A stretch of DNA of 64,000 nucleotides from Pantoea eucalypti (GCF_009646115.1 NZ_CP045720.1:434001-498000); one strand, 5' to 3'; numbered from the stretch's first letter, positions 10,046 to 31,578 are shown. The notes: generated from the letters alone by a model not told the origin. Program-made: numbers and translations.

Positions 10046-10612
10046 ATGAAAGTAGCAAAAGACCTGGTGGTAAGCCTGGCCTATCAGGTACGTACAGAAG
10101 ACGGCGTGTTAGTTGACGAGTCACCGGTGAGTGCACCGTTAGACTACCTGCACGGTCATGGTTCCCTGATTTCTGGTCTGGAAAATGCGCTGGAAAACCA
10201 CATTGCCGGCGACAAGTTTGACGTGCATATCCCGGCAAACGATGCTTACGGTCAGTATGACGACAACCTGGTGCAGCGCGTTCCTAAAGACGTGTTCATG
10301 GGTGTTGATGAACTGCAGGTTGGCATGCGTTTCCTGGCAGAGACCGATCAGGGTCCGGTGCCAGTAGAAATCACTGAAGTTGAAGATGAACACGTCGTGG
10401 TTGATGGTAACCACATGCTGGCGGGTCAGAACCTGAACTTCAACGTTGAAGTGGTTGCTATCCGTGAAGCCACACCAGAAGAACTGGCTCATGGCCATGT
10501 TCACGGTGCAGATGGCCATCATCATGACCACGATCACGGCCATGATCACGACCACGACCATGATCACGGTAAAGGCGGTTGCGGAACTGGCGGTTGCGGT
10601 TGCAGCCACTAA
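10046..10612 (+). CDS. slyD: FKBP-type peptidyl-prolyl isomerase and metallochaperone SlyD
   Basis: Cytoplasmic prolyl isomerase, chaperone and nickel donor for hydrogenase maturation. 188 aa from the ATG at 10046 (Shine-Dalgarno TTAGGAG; family N-terminus MKVAKDLVV). An alternative start at 10007 adds an unlikely prefix. An FKBP domain with the inserted chaperone flap covers about residues 1-150. The tail is strikingly metal-binding: alternating His/Asp repeats (HDHDHGHDHDH) and a Cys/Gly-rich end (GGCGTGGCGCSH). A strong terminator follows. slyX lies downstream on the opposite strand as in E. coli. Confidence 0.96.
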   Translation: MKVAKDLVVSLAYQVRTEDGVLVDESPVSAPLDYLHGHGSLISGLENALENHIAGDKFDVHIPANDAYGQYDDNLVQRVPKDVFMGVDELQVGMRFLAETDQGPVPVEITEVEDEHVVVDGNHMLAGQNLNFNVEVVAIREATPEELAHGHVHGADGHHHDHDHGHDHDHDHDHGKGGCGTGGCGCSH

Positions 10613-10628
10613 GTCTCAACAGTCCTTT

Positions 10629-10657
10629 AAAGGCCACCTCCGGGTGGCCTTTCTTTT
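10629..10657 (+). terminator. rho-independent terminator of slyD
   Basis: A stem AGGCCACC / GGTGGCCT around a TCCG loop, followed by TTCTTTT, 16 nt after the slyD stop. Confidence 0.85.
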
Positions 10658-10707
10658 GGTCGTTACTCTGGTTCAGCCCGGCTGAACCGGGGCCAGATGG
10701 CCCGCGA

Positions 10708-10926
10708 TCAGTAGTGCGGGGGCGGCGTCTCTTCAGACTGTGAGGCGACCATCGAGGGCGCATTCGCTTTGAGCTTGTCAGTTAAAATGCGCATCTGTTC
10801 ACGCATTTTATTCATCTCAAGCTCATGCTGAACCACTGCGCTGTTTAGCTGATCGATCGTCATCTCCTGAAAGGCCAGTTTACTCTCTAACGTCTCCAGA
10901 CGCTGTTCCCACTCAGATTGTTGCAT
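10708..10926 (-). CDS. slyX: SlyX family protein
   Basis: A 72-aa protein of unknown function, conserved beside slyD. It is almost entirely a predicted coiled coil ([19 protein letters not shown] heptads) and ends in the family hallmark EETPPPHY. It converges on slyD. The start ATG gives the usual family length. Confidence 0.93.
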   Translation of the reverse strand: MQQSEWEQRLETLESKLAFQEMTIDQLNSAVVQHELEMNKMREQMRILTDKLKANAPSMVASQSEETPPPHY

Positions 10927-11052
10927 GACCTGTTCCTCTGTTAAGGTGCGACTCGGGGCGTGATTCTACGACCTGAATGCCAGGAATCACCTGTTTTTTT
11001 CACTACCTCCAGCGTTGCGCTTGAAAAAAGGCTGCGCGGCATCATCTCTGAT

Positions 11053-11080
11053 GAAACTTCCCGATGTTATAAAGGTCGGA
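11053..11080 (+). promoter_or_regulatory. probable sigma-E promoter of fkpA
   Basis: GAAACTT, a 16-bp spacer and TCGGA match the envelope-stress sigma-E consensus (GGAACTT, 16 bp, TCTGA) at most positions, about 115 nt before the fkpA start. fkpA is a known sigma-E target in E. coli. The match was made by eye; no transcript data exist here. Confidence 0.6.
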
Positions 11081-11195
11081 GGTAGACCGGGTAATTACAT
11101 TGTGGGAGTGTTCGCCACTGCCACGTAAAGTTATAGTGTGGACCCTGAAGTCCGCAATGTTTCCCGAGGTTAGACGCTTCGGTTTTGGAGAATGG

Positions 11196-12041
11196 ATGAA
11201 ATCACTGTTTAAAGTCACATTGTTAGCTACCACCATGGCTGTTGCACTGAATGCTCCGCTGGCAATGGCGGCAGACACCGCTGCGGCCCCACAGGCTGCA
11301 CCCGCTGCTGCGCCACAGTCCGCGCCACAGGCACCTAAGAATGCTGCTTTCAAAGATGAAGACCAGCAGTCTGCCTACGCACTGGGTGCTTCACTGGGTC
11401 GCTACATGGACAACTCCCTGAAGGAGCAGGAAAAACTGGGCATCAAACTGGATAAGCAGCAGCTGATTGCTGGTGTTCAGGATGCATTTGGTGGTAAGAG
11501 CAAACTGTCTGATGAAGAGATTGAGCAGACGCTGCAATCCTTTGAAGGCCGCGTGAAAGGCGCAGCCTCAGCGAAAATGGAAAAAGATGCGAAAGAGAAC
11601 TCTGAAAAGGGTGAAGCGTTCGCGACCAAATTTGCTAAAGAGAGCGGCGTGAAGAAAACCGAAAGCGGCCTGCTTTATAAAGTTGAGAAAGAAGGGACCG
11701 GCGACGCACCTAAAGACAGCGATACCGTAGTGGTGAACTACAAAGGTACGCTGATTGATGGTACTGAATTCGACAACTCTTATACCCGTGGTGAGCCACT
11801 CTCGTTCCGTCTGGATGGTGTTATCCCAGGCTGGACCGAAGGTCTGAAGCATGTGAAGAAAGGCGGCAAGATCAAGCTGGTGATCCCACCAAATCTGGCT
11901 TACGGCAAAAATGGCGTTCCGGGCATCCCGGCTAACTCCACCCTGGTATTTGATGTTGAACTGCTTGATATCAAACCAGCGCCTAAAGCAGATGAAAAAG
12001 CACAGGCGCCTGCGCCTGCTGCGGCAGAAAAAGCGCAGTAA
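11196..12041 (+). CDS. fkpA: periplasmic FKBP-type peptidyl-prolyl isomerase
   Basis: Periplasmic prolyl isomerase and chaperone for envelope proteins. 281 aa from the ATG at 11196, which has GGAG 5 nt upstream and opens a signal peptide (MKSLFKVTLLATTMAVAL, cleavage after AMA near residue 25). An Ala/Pro/Gln-rich linker follows, then the dimerising N-domain (about 45-150) and the FKBP domain (about 165-255, with GTEFDNSY and VIPGWTEGL). An Ala/Pro/Lys tail extends beyond the FKBP fold. A longer frame from 11100 would bury the signal peptide and is rejected. It has its own terminator. Confidence 0.96.
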   Translation: MKSLFKVTLLATTMAVALNAPLAMAADTAAAPQAAPAAAPQSAPQAPKNAAFKDEDQQSAYALGASLGRYMDNSLKEQEKLGIKLDKQQLIAGVQDAFGGKSKLSDEEIEQTLQSFEGRVKGAASAKMEKDAKENSEKGEAFATKFAKESGVKKTESGLLYKVEKEGTGDAPKDSDTVVVNYKGTLIDGTEFDNSYTRGEPLSFRLDGVIPGWTEGLKHVKKGGKIKLVIPPNLAYGKNGVPGIPANSTLVFDVELLDIKPAPKADEKAQAPAPAAAEKAQ

Positions 12042-12048
12042 TCTGCTG

Positions 12049-12078
12049 ACCGCCGCCTCCGGGCGGCGGTTTCATTTT
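12049..12078 (+). terminator. rho-independent terminator of fkpA
   Basis: A 9-bp GC-rich stem ACCGCCGCC / GGCGGCGGT with a TCCG loop and a TTCATTTT tail, beginning 8 nt past the fkpA stop. Confidence 0.8.
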
Positions 12079-12207
12079 AGCTTCACGACAAACCTCTGGC
12101 ATAAGCCGACGACATTTGCCAGACTAATGCCTGCCTAATTATCCCAATATTGAGTCTGCCCATAAGCCGCTGTGACAGGCTCCAGCCATTCAGGGTGATA
12201 CTCTTCA

Positions 12208-12930
12208 ATGTCTAATCCATTCAATCCGGGTGAACTGAGCGACTTCGATCTTCTGGAGCAGCGCCCGTTCGAACAATCCGATTACGATATTCTGAAATCG
12301 TACGAGGCTGTCGTGGATGGCCTGGCGATGCTGATCGGCTCGCATTGTGAAATTGTCCTGCATTCGCTTGAAGATCTTAAGTGTTCGGCCGTACGTATCG
12401 CCAATGGAGAACACACCGGTCGTAAAGTCGGTTCGCCTATCACTGATTTAGCCCTGCGTATGCTGCACGACATGCATGGCGCGGACAGCAATGTCTCCCG
12501 TGCCTATTTTACGCGCGCCAAAAGCGGCGTGCTGATGAAGTCTGTCACCATTGCGATTCGCAACCGTCAGCAACGGGTCATTGGCCTGCTCTGCATCAAC
12601 ATGAACCTTGATGTGCCGTTTTCACAAATCATGTCGACCTTTATGCCACCCGAGATGCAGCAGGTTGACTCCAATGTCAACTTCGCCAGTTCGGTTGATG
12701 ATCTGGTGATGCAGACGCTGGAGTTCACCATTGAAGAGGTGAGTGCTGACCGCAATGTATCGAACAACGCCAAGAATCGTCAGATTGTGCTGAACCTGTA
12801 TGAGAAGGGGATCTTCGACATCAAAGATGCCATCAACCAGGTTGCGGATCGGCTGAACATTTCGAAACACACTGTCTATCTCTACATCCGTCAGTTTAAA
12901 AATGGCGACTTTGTGGGACAGGATCGGTAA
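12208..12930 (+). CDS. yheO: YheO family PAS/HTH transcriptional regulator
   Basis: A predicted DNA-binding regulator of the YheO/DauR family, 240 aa. The N-terminal YheO-PAS domain spans about residues 20-135 ([26 protein letters not shown]). The C-terminal helix-turn-helix is at about 195-230 ([24 protein letters not shown]). The function in enterobacteria is not established. Its stop overlaps the tusD start (TAATG), so it heads the tus genes and may be coupled with them in translation. Confidence 0.9.
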   Translation: MSNPFNPGELSDFDLLEQRPFEQSDYDILKSYEAVVDGLAMLIGSHCEIVLHSLEDLKCSAVRIANGEHTGRKVGSPITDLALRMLHDMHGADSNVSRAYFTRAKSGVLMKSVTIAIRNRQQRVIGLLCINMNLDVPFSQIMSTFMPPEMQQVDSNVNFASSVDDLVMQTLEFTIEEVSADRNVSNNAKNRQIVLNLYEKGIFDIKDAINQVADRLNISKHTVYLYIRQFKNGDFVGQDR

Positions 12931-13316
12931 TGCGCTACACCCTGATGGTGACCGGCCCGGCTTATGGGACGCAACAGGCGACCAGTGCATACCTGTTCGC
13001 CCGTGCACTGCTGACGGCGGGCCATCAACTCGACAGCGTGTTCTTCTATCGCGAAGGGGTGCTGAATGCTAACCAGCTCACCGCGCCTGCCAGTGATGAA
13101 TTTGACCTTGTACGTGCGTGGCAGGCCTTGCATCAGGAGCACGGTGTGGCATTGAACATCTGTGTCGCGGCCGCGCTGCGTCGCGGCGTCAGCGATTCGC
13201 AGGAAGCGGACCGGCTCCAGCTGGCGGGCAGTAACCTGCAGCCGGGTTTTACCCTGAGTGGGTTGGGTGCGCTGGCGGAAGCCGCGCTGAGCTGTGAACG
13301 CATGGTGCAGTTCTGA
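12930..13316 (+). CDS. tusD: sulfurtransferase subunit TusD
   Basis: Part of the TusBCD complex that relays persulfide sulfur from TusA to TusE for 2-thiolation of the wobble uridine in tRNA-Lys, -Glu and -Gln. 128 aa, DsrE-like fold, with the catalytic cysteine in the [14 protein letters not shown] segment near residue 78. It overlaps yheO by one base and tusC by one base. Confidence 0.95.
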   Translation: MRYTLMVTGPAYGTQQATSAYLFARALLTAGHQLDSVFFYREGVLNANQLTAPASDEFDLVRAWQALHQEHGVALNICVAAALRRGVSDSQEADRLQLAGSNLQPGFTLSGLGALAEAALSCERMVQF

Positions 13317-13675
13317 TGAATCGTGTCGCATTTGTTTTTACCCGTGCGCCGCACGGCAGCAGTGCAGGGCGCGAAGGGCTGGATGCCGCGCTGGCCACGG
13401 GCGCGCTCAGTGACGATATCGGCCTGTTTTTTATTGGTGATGGCGTATTGCAGCTTAATCTTCATCAGCAACCAGAGACGATTAAGAGCCGTCACTATGC
13501 CGCGACCTTTGGCGTGCTGCCGCTGTATGACATTGAACAGTGCTATCTCTGCCAGGACTCCCTGATTGCGCGGGGGTTAAAGGTTGACGCTGACCGGTTG
13601 CTGGATGTTACCCTGCTGGACGCGCCGGCACTGCGGCAGATGCTGGCCAGCTACGATCGCATTCTTACTTTCTAA
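13316..13675 (+). CDS. tusC: sulfurtransferase complex subunit TusC
   Basis: Structural subunit of TusBCD, 119 aa, DsrF-like ([21 protein letters not shown] start typical of the family in its first residues). The start ATG overlaps the tusD stop (TGATG). It lies 9 nt before tusB in the same run of genes. Confidence 0.94.
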   Translation: MNRVAFVFTRAPHGSSAGREGLDAALATGALSDDIGLFFIGDGVLQLNLHQQPETIKSRHYAATFGVLPLYDIEQCYLCQDSLIARGLKVDADRLLDVTLLDAPALRQMLASYDRILTF

Positions 13676-13684
13676 GAGACGTTA

Positions 13685-13972
13685 ATGCTGCACACTTTAA
13701 TGCATTCACCGGCCTACAGTGATCTTGATACTCTGCTTTTAATGGCGGGCGCCGGGGATGACCTGCTGCTGTTGCAGGATGGAGTGCTGGCCGCCTTAAC
13801 CGGAAGCCGTGCATTAATGCGGCTCTCAGAGAGCGACCTGAAGCTGTGGGTGCTGGACGAAGATGTTCAGGCTCGCGGTCTCGCTGGACAAATTTCGAGC
13901 AGCGTACAGTCAATAGACTATAATGGCTTTGTCACGCTAACGATCAGGCATCAGCAACAAATCGTGTGGTAA
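13685..13972 (+). CDS. tusB: sulfurtransferase complex subunit TusB
   Basis: Third TusBCD subunit, 95 aa, DsrH-like: MLHTLMHSP start, the LLLLQDGVLAAL motif and a final QIVW typical of the family. It closes the yheO-tusDCB group, about 124 nt before rpsL, with the str promoter in the gap. Confidence 0.94.
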   Translation: MLHTLMHSPAYSDLDTLLLMAGAGDDLLLLQDGVLAALTGSRALMRLSESDLKLWVLDEDVQARGLAGQISSSVQSIDYNGFVTLTIRHQQQIVW

Positions 13973-13994
13973 TCGGCTAAAACCTGGTTATTTC

Positions 13995-15038
<1,044 letters not shown>

Positions 15039-15101
15039 TTACCACGTAGTTAAACCAGCGGGCGCTCAATCAGCCAACCCGCTGGGGTCGACTTACCTTG
15101 A

Positions 15102-17240
<2,139 letters not shown>

Positions 17241-17263
17241 GCTACGGTTTAAATTTGAACTGA

Positions 17264-17288
17264 TGCCTTCACCTAAAGGGTGAAGGCA
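17264..17288 (+). other. fusA-tufA intercistronic hairpin
   Basis: A perfect 10-bp inverted repeat (TGCCTTCACC / GGTGAAGGCA) with a 5-nt loop and no T-run. It is not a terminator by itself; it may be an RNA-stability or processing element that sets the high tufA:fusA ratio. Confidence 0.55.
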
Positions 17289-17296
17289 CAACGTAA

Positions 17297-18493
<1,197 letters not shown>

Positions 18494-18540
18494 TTGTGAT
18501 ATCTGCTGTAGTCGTGCAAACGGCCACTGCAACACAGATA

Positions 18541-18568
18541 AAAGAGCACTTCGGTGCTCTTTTTTTTT
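18541..18568 (+). terminator. str operon terminator
   Basis: Stem AGAGCAC / GTGCTCT with a TTCG tetraloop and eight or more T, about 50 nt after tufA. Confidence 0.92.
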
Positions 18569-18607
18569 GCTCTGAATAAGCCATAACCCTGCAAAGGGTG
18601 GGTTTGA

Positions 18608-18630
18608 AATAAAAACTATTCGCATTTACA
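18608..18630 (+). promoter_or_regulatory. candidate Fur box upstream of bfd
   Basis: An AT-rich stretch containing AACTATTCGCATTTAC resembles half of a Fur site (ATTCGCATTT is a common form) and lies about 40 nt before bfd. bfd is iron-repressed in E. coli. The upstream half is degenerate, so confidence is limited. Confidence 0.35.
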
Positions 18631-18664
18631 CTGTGTATAGAAAATGTACCAGAGTGATGAATCA

Positions 18665-18859
18665 ATGTACGTCTGCCTTTGTAATGCCATCAGTGATAAA
18701 ACCCTTCGTGAAGTCGTGCGTCGCTATCAGCCTGAGTCTATCCAGCAACTGCGTCAGTTTGTGCCAGTAGGCAAACAATGCGGCAAATGCGTTCGTGCTG
18801 CGCGTGAAATCCTGGATGAAGAGATGCAAAATCCGCCACTCTATAAAGAGATAGCCTGA
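18665..18859 (+). CDS. bfd: bacterioferritin-associated ferredoxin
   Basis: A [2Fe-2S] ferredoxin that passes electrons to bacterioferritin so stored Fe(III) can be released. 64 aa from the ATG at 18665, with cluster ligands C4, C6, C39 and C42 (CLC near the start, CGKC later). A frame from 18644 adds seven residues not found in the family. It sits about 100 nt before bfr, its functional partner. Confidence 0.94.
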   Translation: MYVCLCNAISDKTLREVVRRYQPESIQQLRQFVPVGKQCGKCVRAAREILDEEMQNPPLYKEIA

Positions 18860-18958
18860 CGAACATCGGTGTGTGAATACCCACAATATCTTTCACGCTT
18901 TTTTGACTTCTTTTTAACCGCATCTACGCTCTAATAAATCAGACGCGGAGGGTTAACA

Positions 18959-19432
18959 ATGAAGGGTGATATCAAAGTTATTAGTCATCTCAATAAACTG
19001 CTTGGAAATGAACTGGTTGCTATCAACCAGTACTTTCTGCATGCACGCATGTTTAAAAACTGGGGACTGATGCGCCTCAATGATGTGGAGTATCACGAAT
19101 CAATCGATGAGATGAAGCATGCTGACAAATATATTGAGCGCATTCTTTTTCTTGAAGGCATTCCAAATCTTCAGGATCTGGGACGTCTGCGTATTGGAGA
19201 AGACGTTGAGGAGATGCTGAGTTCAGACCTGAATCTGGAGCTGGAAGGCGCTAAAGATCTTCGTGAAGCGATCTCCTATGCTGATAAAGTTCATGATTAC
19301 GTCAGCCGTGACATGATGATTGAAATCCTGGCGGATGAAGAACACCACATCGACTGGATTGAGACGGAGCTTGAGCTCATCCAGAGGATGGGCATCCAGA
19401 ACTATTTGCAGGCTCAAATCAAAGAAGAGTGA
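18959..19432 (+). CDS. bfr: bacterioferritin
   Basis: Haem-containing iron-storage protein that forms a 24-mer shell. 157 aa (E. coli 158). The di-iron ferroxidase ligands E18, E51, H54, E94, E127 and H130 and the haem ligand M52 are all at family positions. Shine-Dalgarno GGAGG stands 7-8 nt before the ATG. Its last 14 bases overlap the end of the convergent prepilin peptidase gene. Confidence 0.97.
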   Translation: MKGDIKVISHLNKLLGNELVAINQYFLHARMFKNWGLMRLNDVEYHESIDEMKHADKYIERILFLEGIPNLQDLGRLRIGEDVEEMLSSDLNLELEGAKDLREAISYADKVHDYVSRDMMIEILADEEHHIDWIETELELIQRMGIQNYLQAQIKEE

Positions 19433-20192
19433 ACCGCGCCTGAAGTACAAGCATCACCCAGCCCGCAATGGCCAGGAACGGCCCAAAGGGTAGCGGGCTG
19501 TCCATCTGGACTACGCCCCGTCGTTGCAACATCACGATGGTCGCTAACGCCAGAACTGTAGCACCCAGCGCAATCCAGGGTAATGCCTGCCAGCCACAGC
19601 AGGCACCTAGCGCTGCAAAAAGCTTGATATCGCCATAGCCTAATCCTTCAAACCCCCTTACCAGCCGATAGCCCCAGGCAAGCAGCCACAACGCACAGTA
19701 TCCAGTCAGGGCGCCCCATATCGCCGCTGTTTCATTTCCGGTTAGTGAGGCGTGCAGTAATCCCAGCCAGAGCAGCAGATAGCTCAGCGGGTCGGGTATA
19801 CAGTAGTGGCGACAATCAATAGCCGCCACCAGTAGCAACAGGCCAGAGGCCGCAATAATAAAAATCGCGTCTGCAGAATGGGTAAAGCTTTGTAGCACCA
19901 GCAGACAGAGCATTGCAGTCAGACATTCCATGACAAAGCTCGATTCGCTGAATAGCTGATTGCAGAAACGACACCGTCCTTTTAAGACTGGCCAGCTGAC
20001 CAGAGGCAGTTTATCGCGCCATAGCAGGCGCTGCTGACAATGGGTGCACCGTGACCCGGGGAAGCAGAGTGAGGCAAACCACTGGTCAGGAGGGAGGGCA
20101 GGAGAGAAGCGCGCACAGGCCAGAGACAGAAAGCTTCCTAATGCACCTCCGCCAGCCAGAACAGCGATTTGAGTAATAAAGGGCAGGGACAT
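19419..20192 (-). CDS. gspO: type IV prepilin peptidase / N-methyltransferase
   Basis: Inner-membrane aspartyl protease that cuts and N-methylates prepilins or pseudopilins. 257 aa, about seven to eight membrane segments. Two cysteine pairs (SRCTHC at 49-52 and CRFC at 74-77) mark the cytoplasmic methyltransferase-type domain. The catalytic aspartates are D126 ([12 protein letters not shown]) and D188 (GYGD). In E. coli the same spot holds gspO beside the gsp secretion cluster; no other secretion or pilus gene is visible here, so its substrates must be encoded elsewhere. Confidence 0.9.
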   Translation of the reverse strand: MSLPFITQIAVLAGGGALGSFLSLACARFSPALPPDQWFASLCFPGSRCTHCQQRLLWRDKLPLVSWPVLKGRCRFCNQLFSESSFVMECLTAMLCLLVLQSFTHSADAIFIIAASGLLLLVAAIDCRHYCIPDPLSYLLLWLGLLHASLTGNETAAIWGALTGYCALWLLAWGYRLVRGFEGLGYGDIKLFAALGACCGWQALPWIALGATVLALATIVMLQRRGVVQMDSPLPFGPFLAIAGWVMLVLQARFTLL

Positions 20193-20376
20193 GGTTATGC
20201 TCCAGGTAAAAGGTGACGAACACTCTCACCGGCTTGCTGTTCTGTGTCATCTGCGAATGAGGAACCCCGGAAATGTGCTCACAATTGAATCCATGATTTA
20301 TCAGCCTTAAAGCAGTTCACTGCGACGCGCGCCTCACACGTCGGCCACTATTTAGCAGGGAAAAGCGCAACACGGG

Positions 20377-20404
20377 TTGCTTCCTGAACAGATTTACGTA
20401 TAAT
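20377..20404 (+). promoter_or_regulatory. S10 operon promoter
   Basis: -35 TTGCTT, a 16-bp spacer and a perfect -10 TATAAT, followed by a GC-rich discriminator (GCGCGGGC) typical of growth-rate-controlled promoters. It stands about 180 nt before rpsJ. Confidence 0.85.
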
Positions 20405-20410
20405 GCGCGG

Positions 20411-20897
<487 letters not shown>

Positions 20898-20917
20898 TCA
20901 GGTCATCGAGCGATTGA

Positions 20918-23313
<2,396 letters not shown>

Positions 23314-23326
23314 TATTAGAGGATAA

Positions 23327-23608
<282 letters not shown>

Positions 23609-23612
23609 GTAG

Positions 23613-25538
<1,926 letters not shown>

Positions 25539-25558
25539 TAAGAATTGTTTTTTCTGAG

Positions 25559-25590
25559 AAACCCTCTGCTTCGGCAGGGGGTTTTTTTTT
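25559..25590 (+). terminator. rho-independent terminator directly after rpsQ
   Basis: Stem ACCCTCTGC / GCAGGGGGT (one G-U pair), TTCG loop and nine T, 20 nt after the rpsQ stop. It would end the S10 transcript before the inserted gene. A second terminator that looks like the ancestral S10 one lies at 27389-27418. Confidence 0.9.
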
Positions 25591-25926
25591 GCCTGGTATC
25601 TGGCCTGTTCCATTCATGCCAGTGGTTGTACAAGTCTGAGAGCGTTCACAAATTTAACGGGGAGCCCGTGGGTCCTGCGGTTCATCAGTCAATGCGACCT
25701 GAAAATGCCACACGGGAGCGAGCGGTTTATCATCGCCAGGGAAGTGATGAGTCTTGAAAATGGAGAGTCATGATTGATTGTGTCGGCTACCGTTGAACGT
25801 TTTCACCGTTCACCGCACTACCTGTCACCCCAGCAACTGTCACTGCACTGCCTGCTATTGTCTCAGCCAAAAACTTGCCGCTAATATCGGATAGCACATA
25901 ACCACTGACAACCCACAGGCAAGTTT
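25591..25926 (+). promoter_or_regulatory. upstream region of the inserted amidohydrolase gene
   Basis: 336 nt without a supported gene. It holds a 9-bp perfect inverted repeat, AAACTTGCC (25871-25879) and GGCAAGTTT (25918-25926), whose 3' arm ends at the ATG and contains the only AGG near the start. A weak promoter candidate TTGCCG, 16 bp, CATAAC overlaps the 5' arm (25875-25902). An 8-codon frame with a GGAGAG site starts at 25770; it is probably chance. The region may hold a promoter with an operator or a leader hairpin that masks the ribosome-binding site. Confidence 0.4.
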
Positions 25927-27279
25927 ATGACACGAACGCTGTTACTGAAGAATGCCGACTATGTGGTCTGCATGGATGCTGACCGTCAGGAAATACGACA
26001 CGCCAGTATTTTGATAAAAGGAAATCAAATTGCTGCGGTTGGAGAAGCAGACTCATTACCTGATAACGCCGACGAGGTGATTGATCTCCAGGGACACATT
26101 GTTATTCCAGGCCTGATCAATACGCATCACCATATGTACCAGAGCCTGACCCGCGCTATTCCTGCGGTGCAAAATGGTGAACTGTTCAACTGGCTGACTC
26201 ACCTCTATCCACTGTGGCAGAATTTAACGCCCGGGATGATTCAGGTGTCAACGCAGGTCTCAATGGCCGAGCTGATCCTCTCCGGCTGCACCACCACCAG
26301 TGACCACCTCTATGTTTACCCTAATGGTTGTAAGCTTGACAACAGCATTGAAGCCGCATCCTTAATGGGTATGCGTTTCCATGCGAGCCGGGGCAGCATG
26401 AGTGTCGGTCAATCCCAGGGTGGCCTGCCGCCCGATTCGCTGGTTGAGAGTGAAGCAGCCATTCTGAAGGATACGCAGCGGGTGATTGAGCGCTATCACG
26501 ATGACAGCTATGGCTCGATGCTACGCATTGTGGTTGCGCCATGTTCACCGTTCTCGGTCAGCCGTGAGCTGATGAAGCAATCCGCAGCACTGGCACGCAG
26601 CTTCAACGTCTCTCTGCATACGCATCTGGCGGAGAATGACAGTGATATCCAATATAGCCGCGAAAAGTTCAACATGACACCCGCGCAGTATGTTGAAGAC
26701 CTCGGCTGGGTAGGCCCGGATGTCTGGCATGCACACTGCGTCAAACTGGATCAGCCCGGTATTGAGTTATTTGCGCGTACAGGGACAGGTATCGCGCACT
26801 GTCCGTGCTCAAACATGCGTCTCGGCTCGGGCATTGCGCCGATAAGGCACATGTGCGATGCCGGAGTACATGTCGGTTTGGGGGTGGATGGTTCTGCCTC
26901 CAATGACAGCGCAGATATGATGGCAGAAGTACGTCAGGCCATGCTGCTGCAACGCGTGGGGTTCGGCCCGGATGCGATGACGGCGCGTCAGGCACTCGAA
27001 CTGGCGACGCTGGGGGGAGCAAAAGTGCTGAATCGCAATGACGTGGGCGCTATTGCGCCGGGCATGATGGCTGATTTGGCTATTTTTGACCTCAATCGCA
27101 TTGGTCTTGCCGGGGCAGGGCACGATCCCGTTGCTGCGCTGGTATTCTGTAATCCCGGCCAGGTCGCTTACAGCATCATTAACGGTAAAGTCAGGGTGCG
27201 TAACGGAGAACTGGCCGGAATTGACCTGCCAGCCGTACTGCGTCAGCATAACCAACTAGCCAGAAAGCTGGTTGATTGA
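25927..27279 (+). CDS. amidohydrolase, probable 8-oxoguanine deaminase
   Basis: A cytoplasmic metal-dependent hydrolase of the amidohydrolase superfamily (AtzB/TrzN-like group), 450 aa. Metal-site residues are visible: HxH at H67/H69 in INTHHHMYQS, H231 in HTHLAEN, H268 or H270 in VWHAHC, and D321 in GVDGSASND. HCPCSN at 291-296 is typical of the guanine/hydroxyatrazine deaminase branch. MYQSLTRA after the HxH and the overall pattern fit proteins annotated as 8-oxoguanine deaminase, which convert 8-oxoguanine to urate. It may instead act on another aminated heterocycle. It stands alone between the S10 and spc operons, with codon use less biased than its ribosomal neighbours. Confidence 0.8.
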   Translation: MTRTLLLKNADYVVCMDADRQEIRHASILIKGNQIAAVGEADSLPDNADEVIDLQGHIVIPGLINTHHHMYQSLTRAIPAVQNGELFNWLTHLYPLWQNLTPGMIQVSTQVSMAELILSGCTTTSDHLYVYPNGCKLDNSIEAASLMGMRFHASRGSMSVGQSQGGLPPDSLVESEAAILKDTQRVIERYHDDSYGSMLRIVVAPCSPFSVSRELMKQSAALARSFNVSLHTHLAENDSDIQYSREKFNMTPAQYVEDLGWVGPDVWHAHCVKLDQPGIELFARTGTGIAHCPCSNMRLGSGIAPIRHMCDAGVHVGLGVDGSASNDSADMMAEVRQAMLLQRVGFGPDAMTARQALELATLGGAKVLNRNDVGAIAPGMMADLAIFDLNRIGLAGAGHDPVAALVFCNPGQVAYSIINGKVRVRNGELAGIDLPAVLRQHNQLARKLVD

Positions 27280-27388
27280 GTCAGAAGGGCACTTAATTTG
27301 GAAGGCGACGAAAAATAAGGCAGATTACATTTGCTACTGTTCGCACTATTCCCTAGAATACGCCCTCCCTGTCATCAGGGAAAATCAG

Positions 27389-27418
27389 CGGCTCGATTGA
27401 GAGCCGTTTATTTTTTCT
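27389..27418 (+). terminator. terminator before rplN (probably the ancestral S10 terminator)
   Basis: Stem CGGCTC / GAGCCG with a 6-nt loop followed by TTTATTTTTTCT. As I recall it, E. coli has an almost identical hairpin just after rpsQ. Here it now ends the amidohydrolase transcript. Confidence 0.8.
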
Positions 27419-27430
27419 ACCCATCTGTGA

Positions 27431-27446
27431 GAACCGGTGTTACAAT
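27431..27446 (+). promoter_or_regulatory. spc operon promoter
   Basis: -10 TACAAT at 27441-27446 with an extended TG element (TGT directly before it) and a GC-rich discriminator (GCCGCGCCC), in the position of the E. coli spc promoter. The -35 is poor (TACCCA at 17 bp). A further candidate, TTGCTA, 17 bp, TAGAAT, lies at 27331-27359 upstream of the terminator. Confidence 0.65.
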
Positions 27447-27515
27447 GCCGCGCCCTCAATTATGGGGCTTTCTAACGACCTGAGGTTTAGGTCCCGAAGT
27501 AGTAGTTGACATTAG

Positions 27516-28778
<1,263 letters not shown>

Positions 28779-28783
28779 GGTAG

Positions 28784-29098
<315 letters not shown>

Positions 29099-29112
29099 TT
29101 GTCACCAATTGA

Positions 29113-30433
<1,321 letters not shown>

Positions 30434-30438
30434 GGTAG

Positions 30439-31571
<1,133 letters not shown>

Positions 31572-31578
31572 GTAGCAG

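Noticed and set aside
25545..25757. A 70-codon plus-strand frame right after rpsQ
   Set aside because: It runs through the strong terminator hairpin, is low-complexity at its start and has no ribosome-binding site.
25770..25796. An 8-codon frame with a GGAGAG site upstream of the amidohydrolase
   Set aside because: Could be a leader peptide, but it is short, 130 nt from the gene, and shows no codon theme or attenuator; not listed as a gene.
27331..27359. TTGCTA-17-TAGAAT as the main spc promoter
   Set aside because: A good match by spacing, but a terminator lies between it and rplN, and the extended -10 at 27441 is in the conserved place.
25591..27388. Mobile-element origin of the inserted amidohydrolase segment
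   Set aside because: I saw no transposase, integrase, terminal inverted repeats or target duplication at the edges by eye; the mode of insertion stays unknown.
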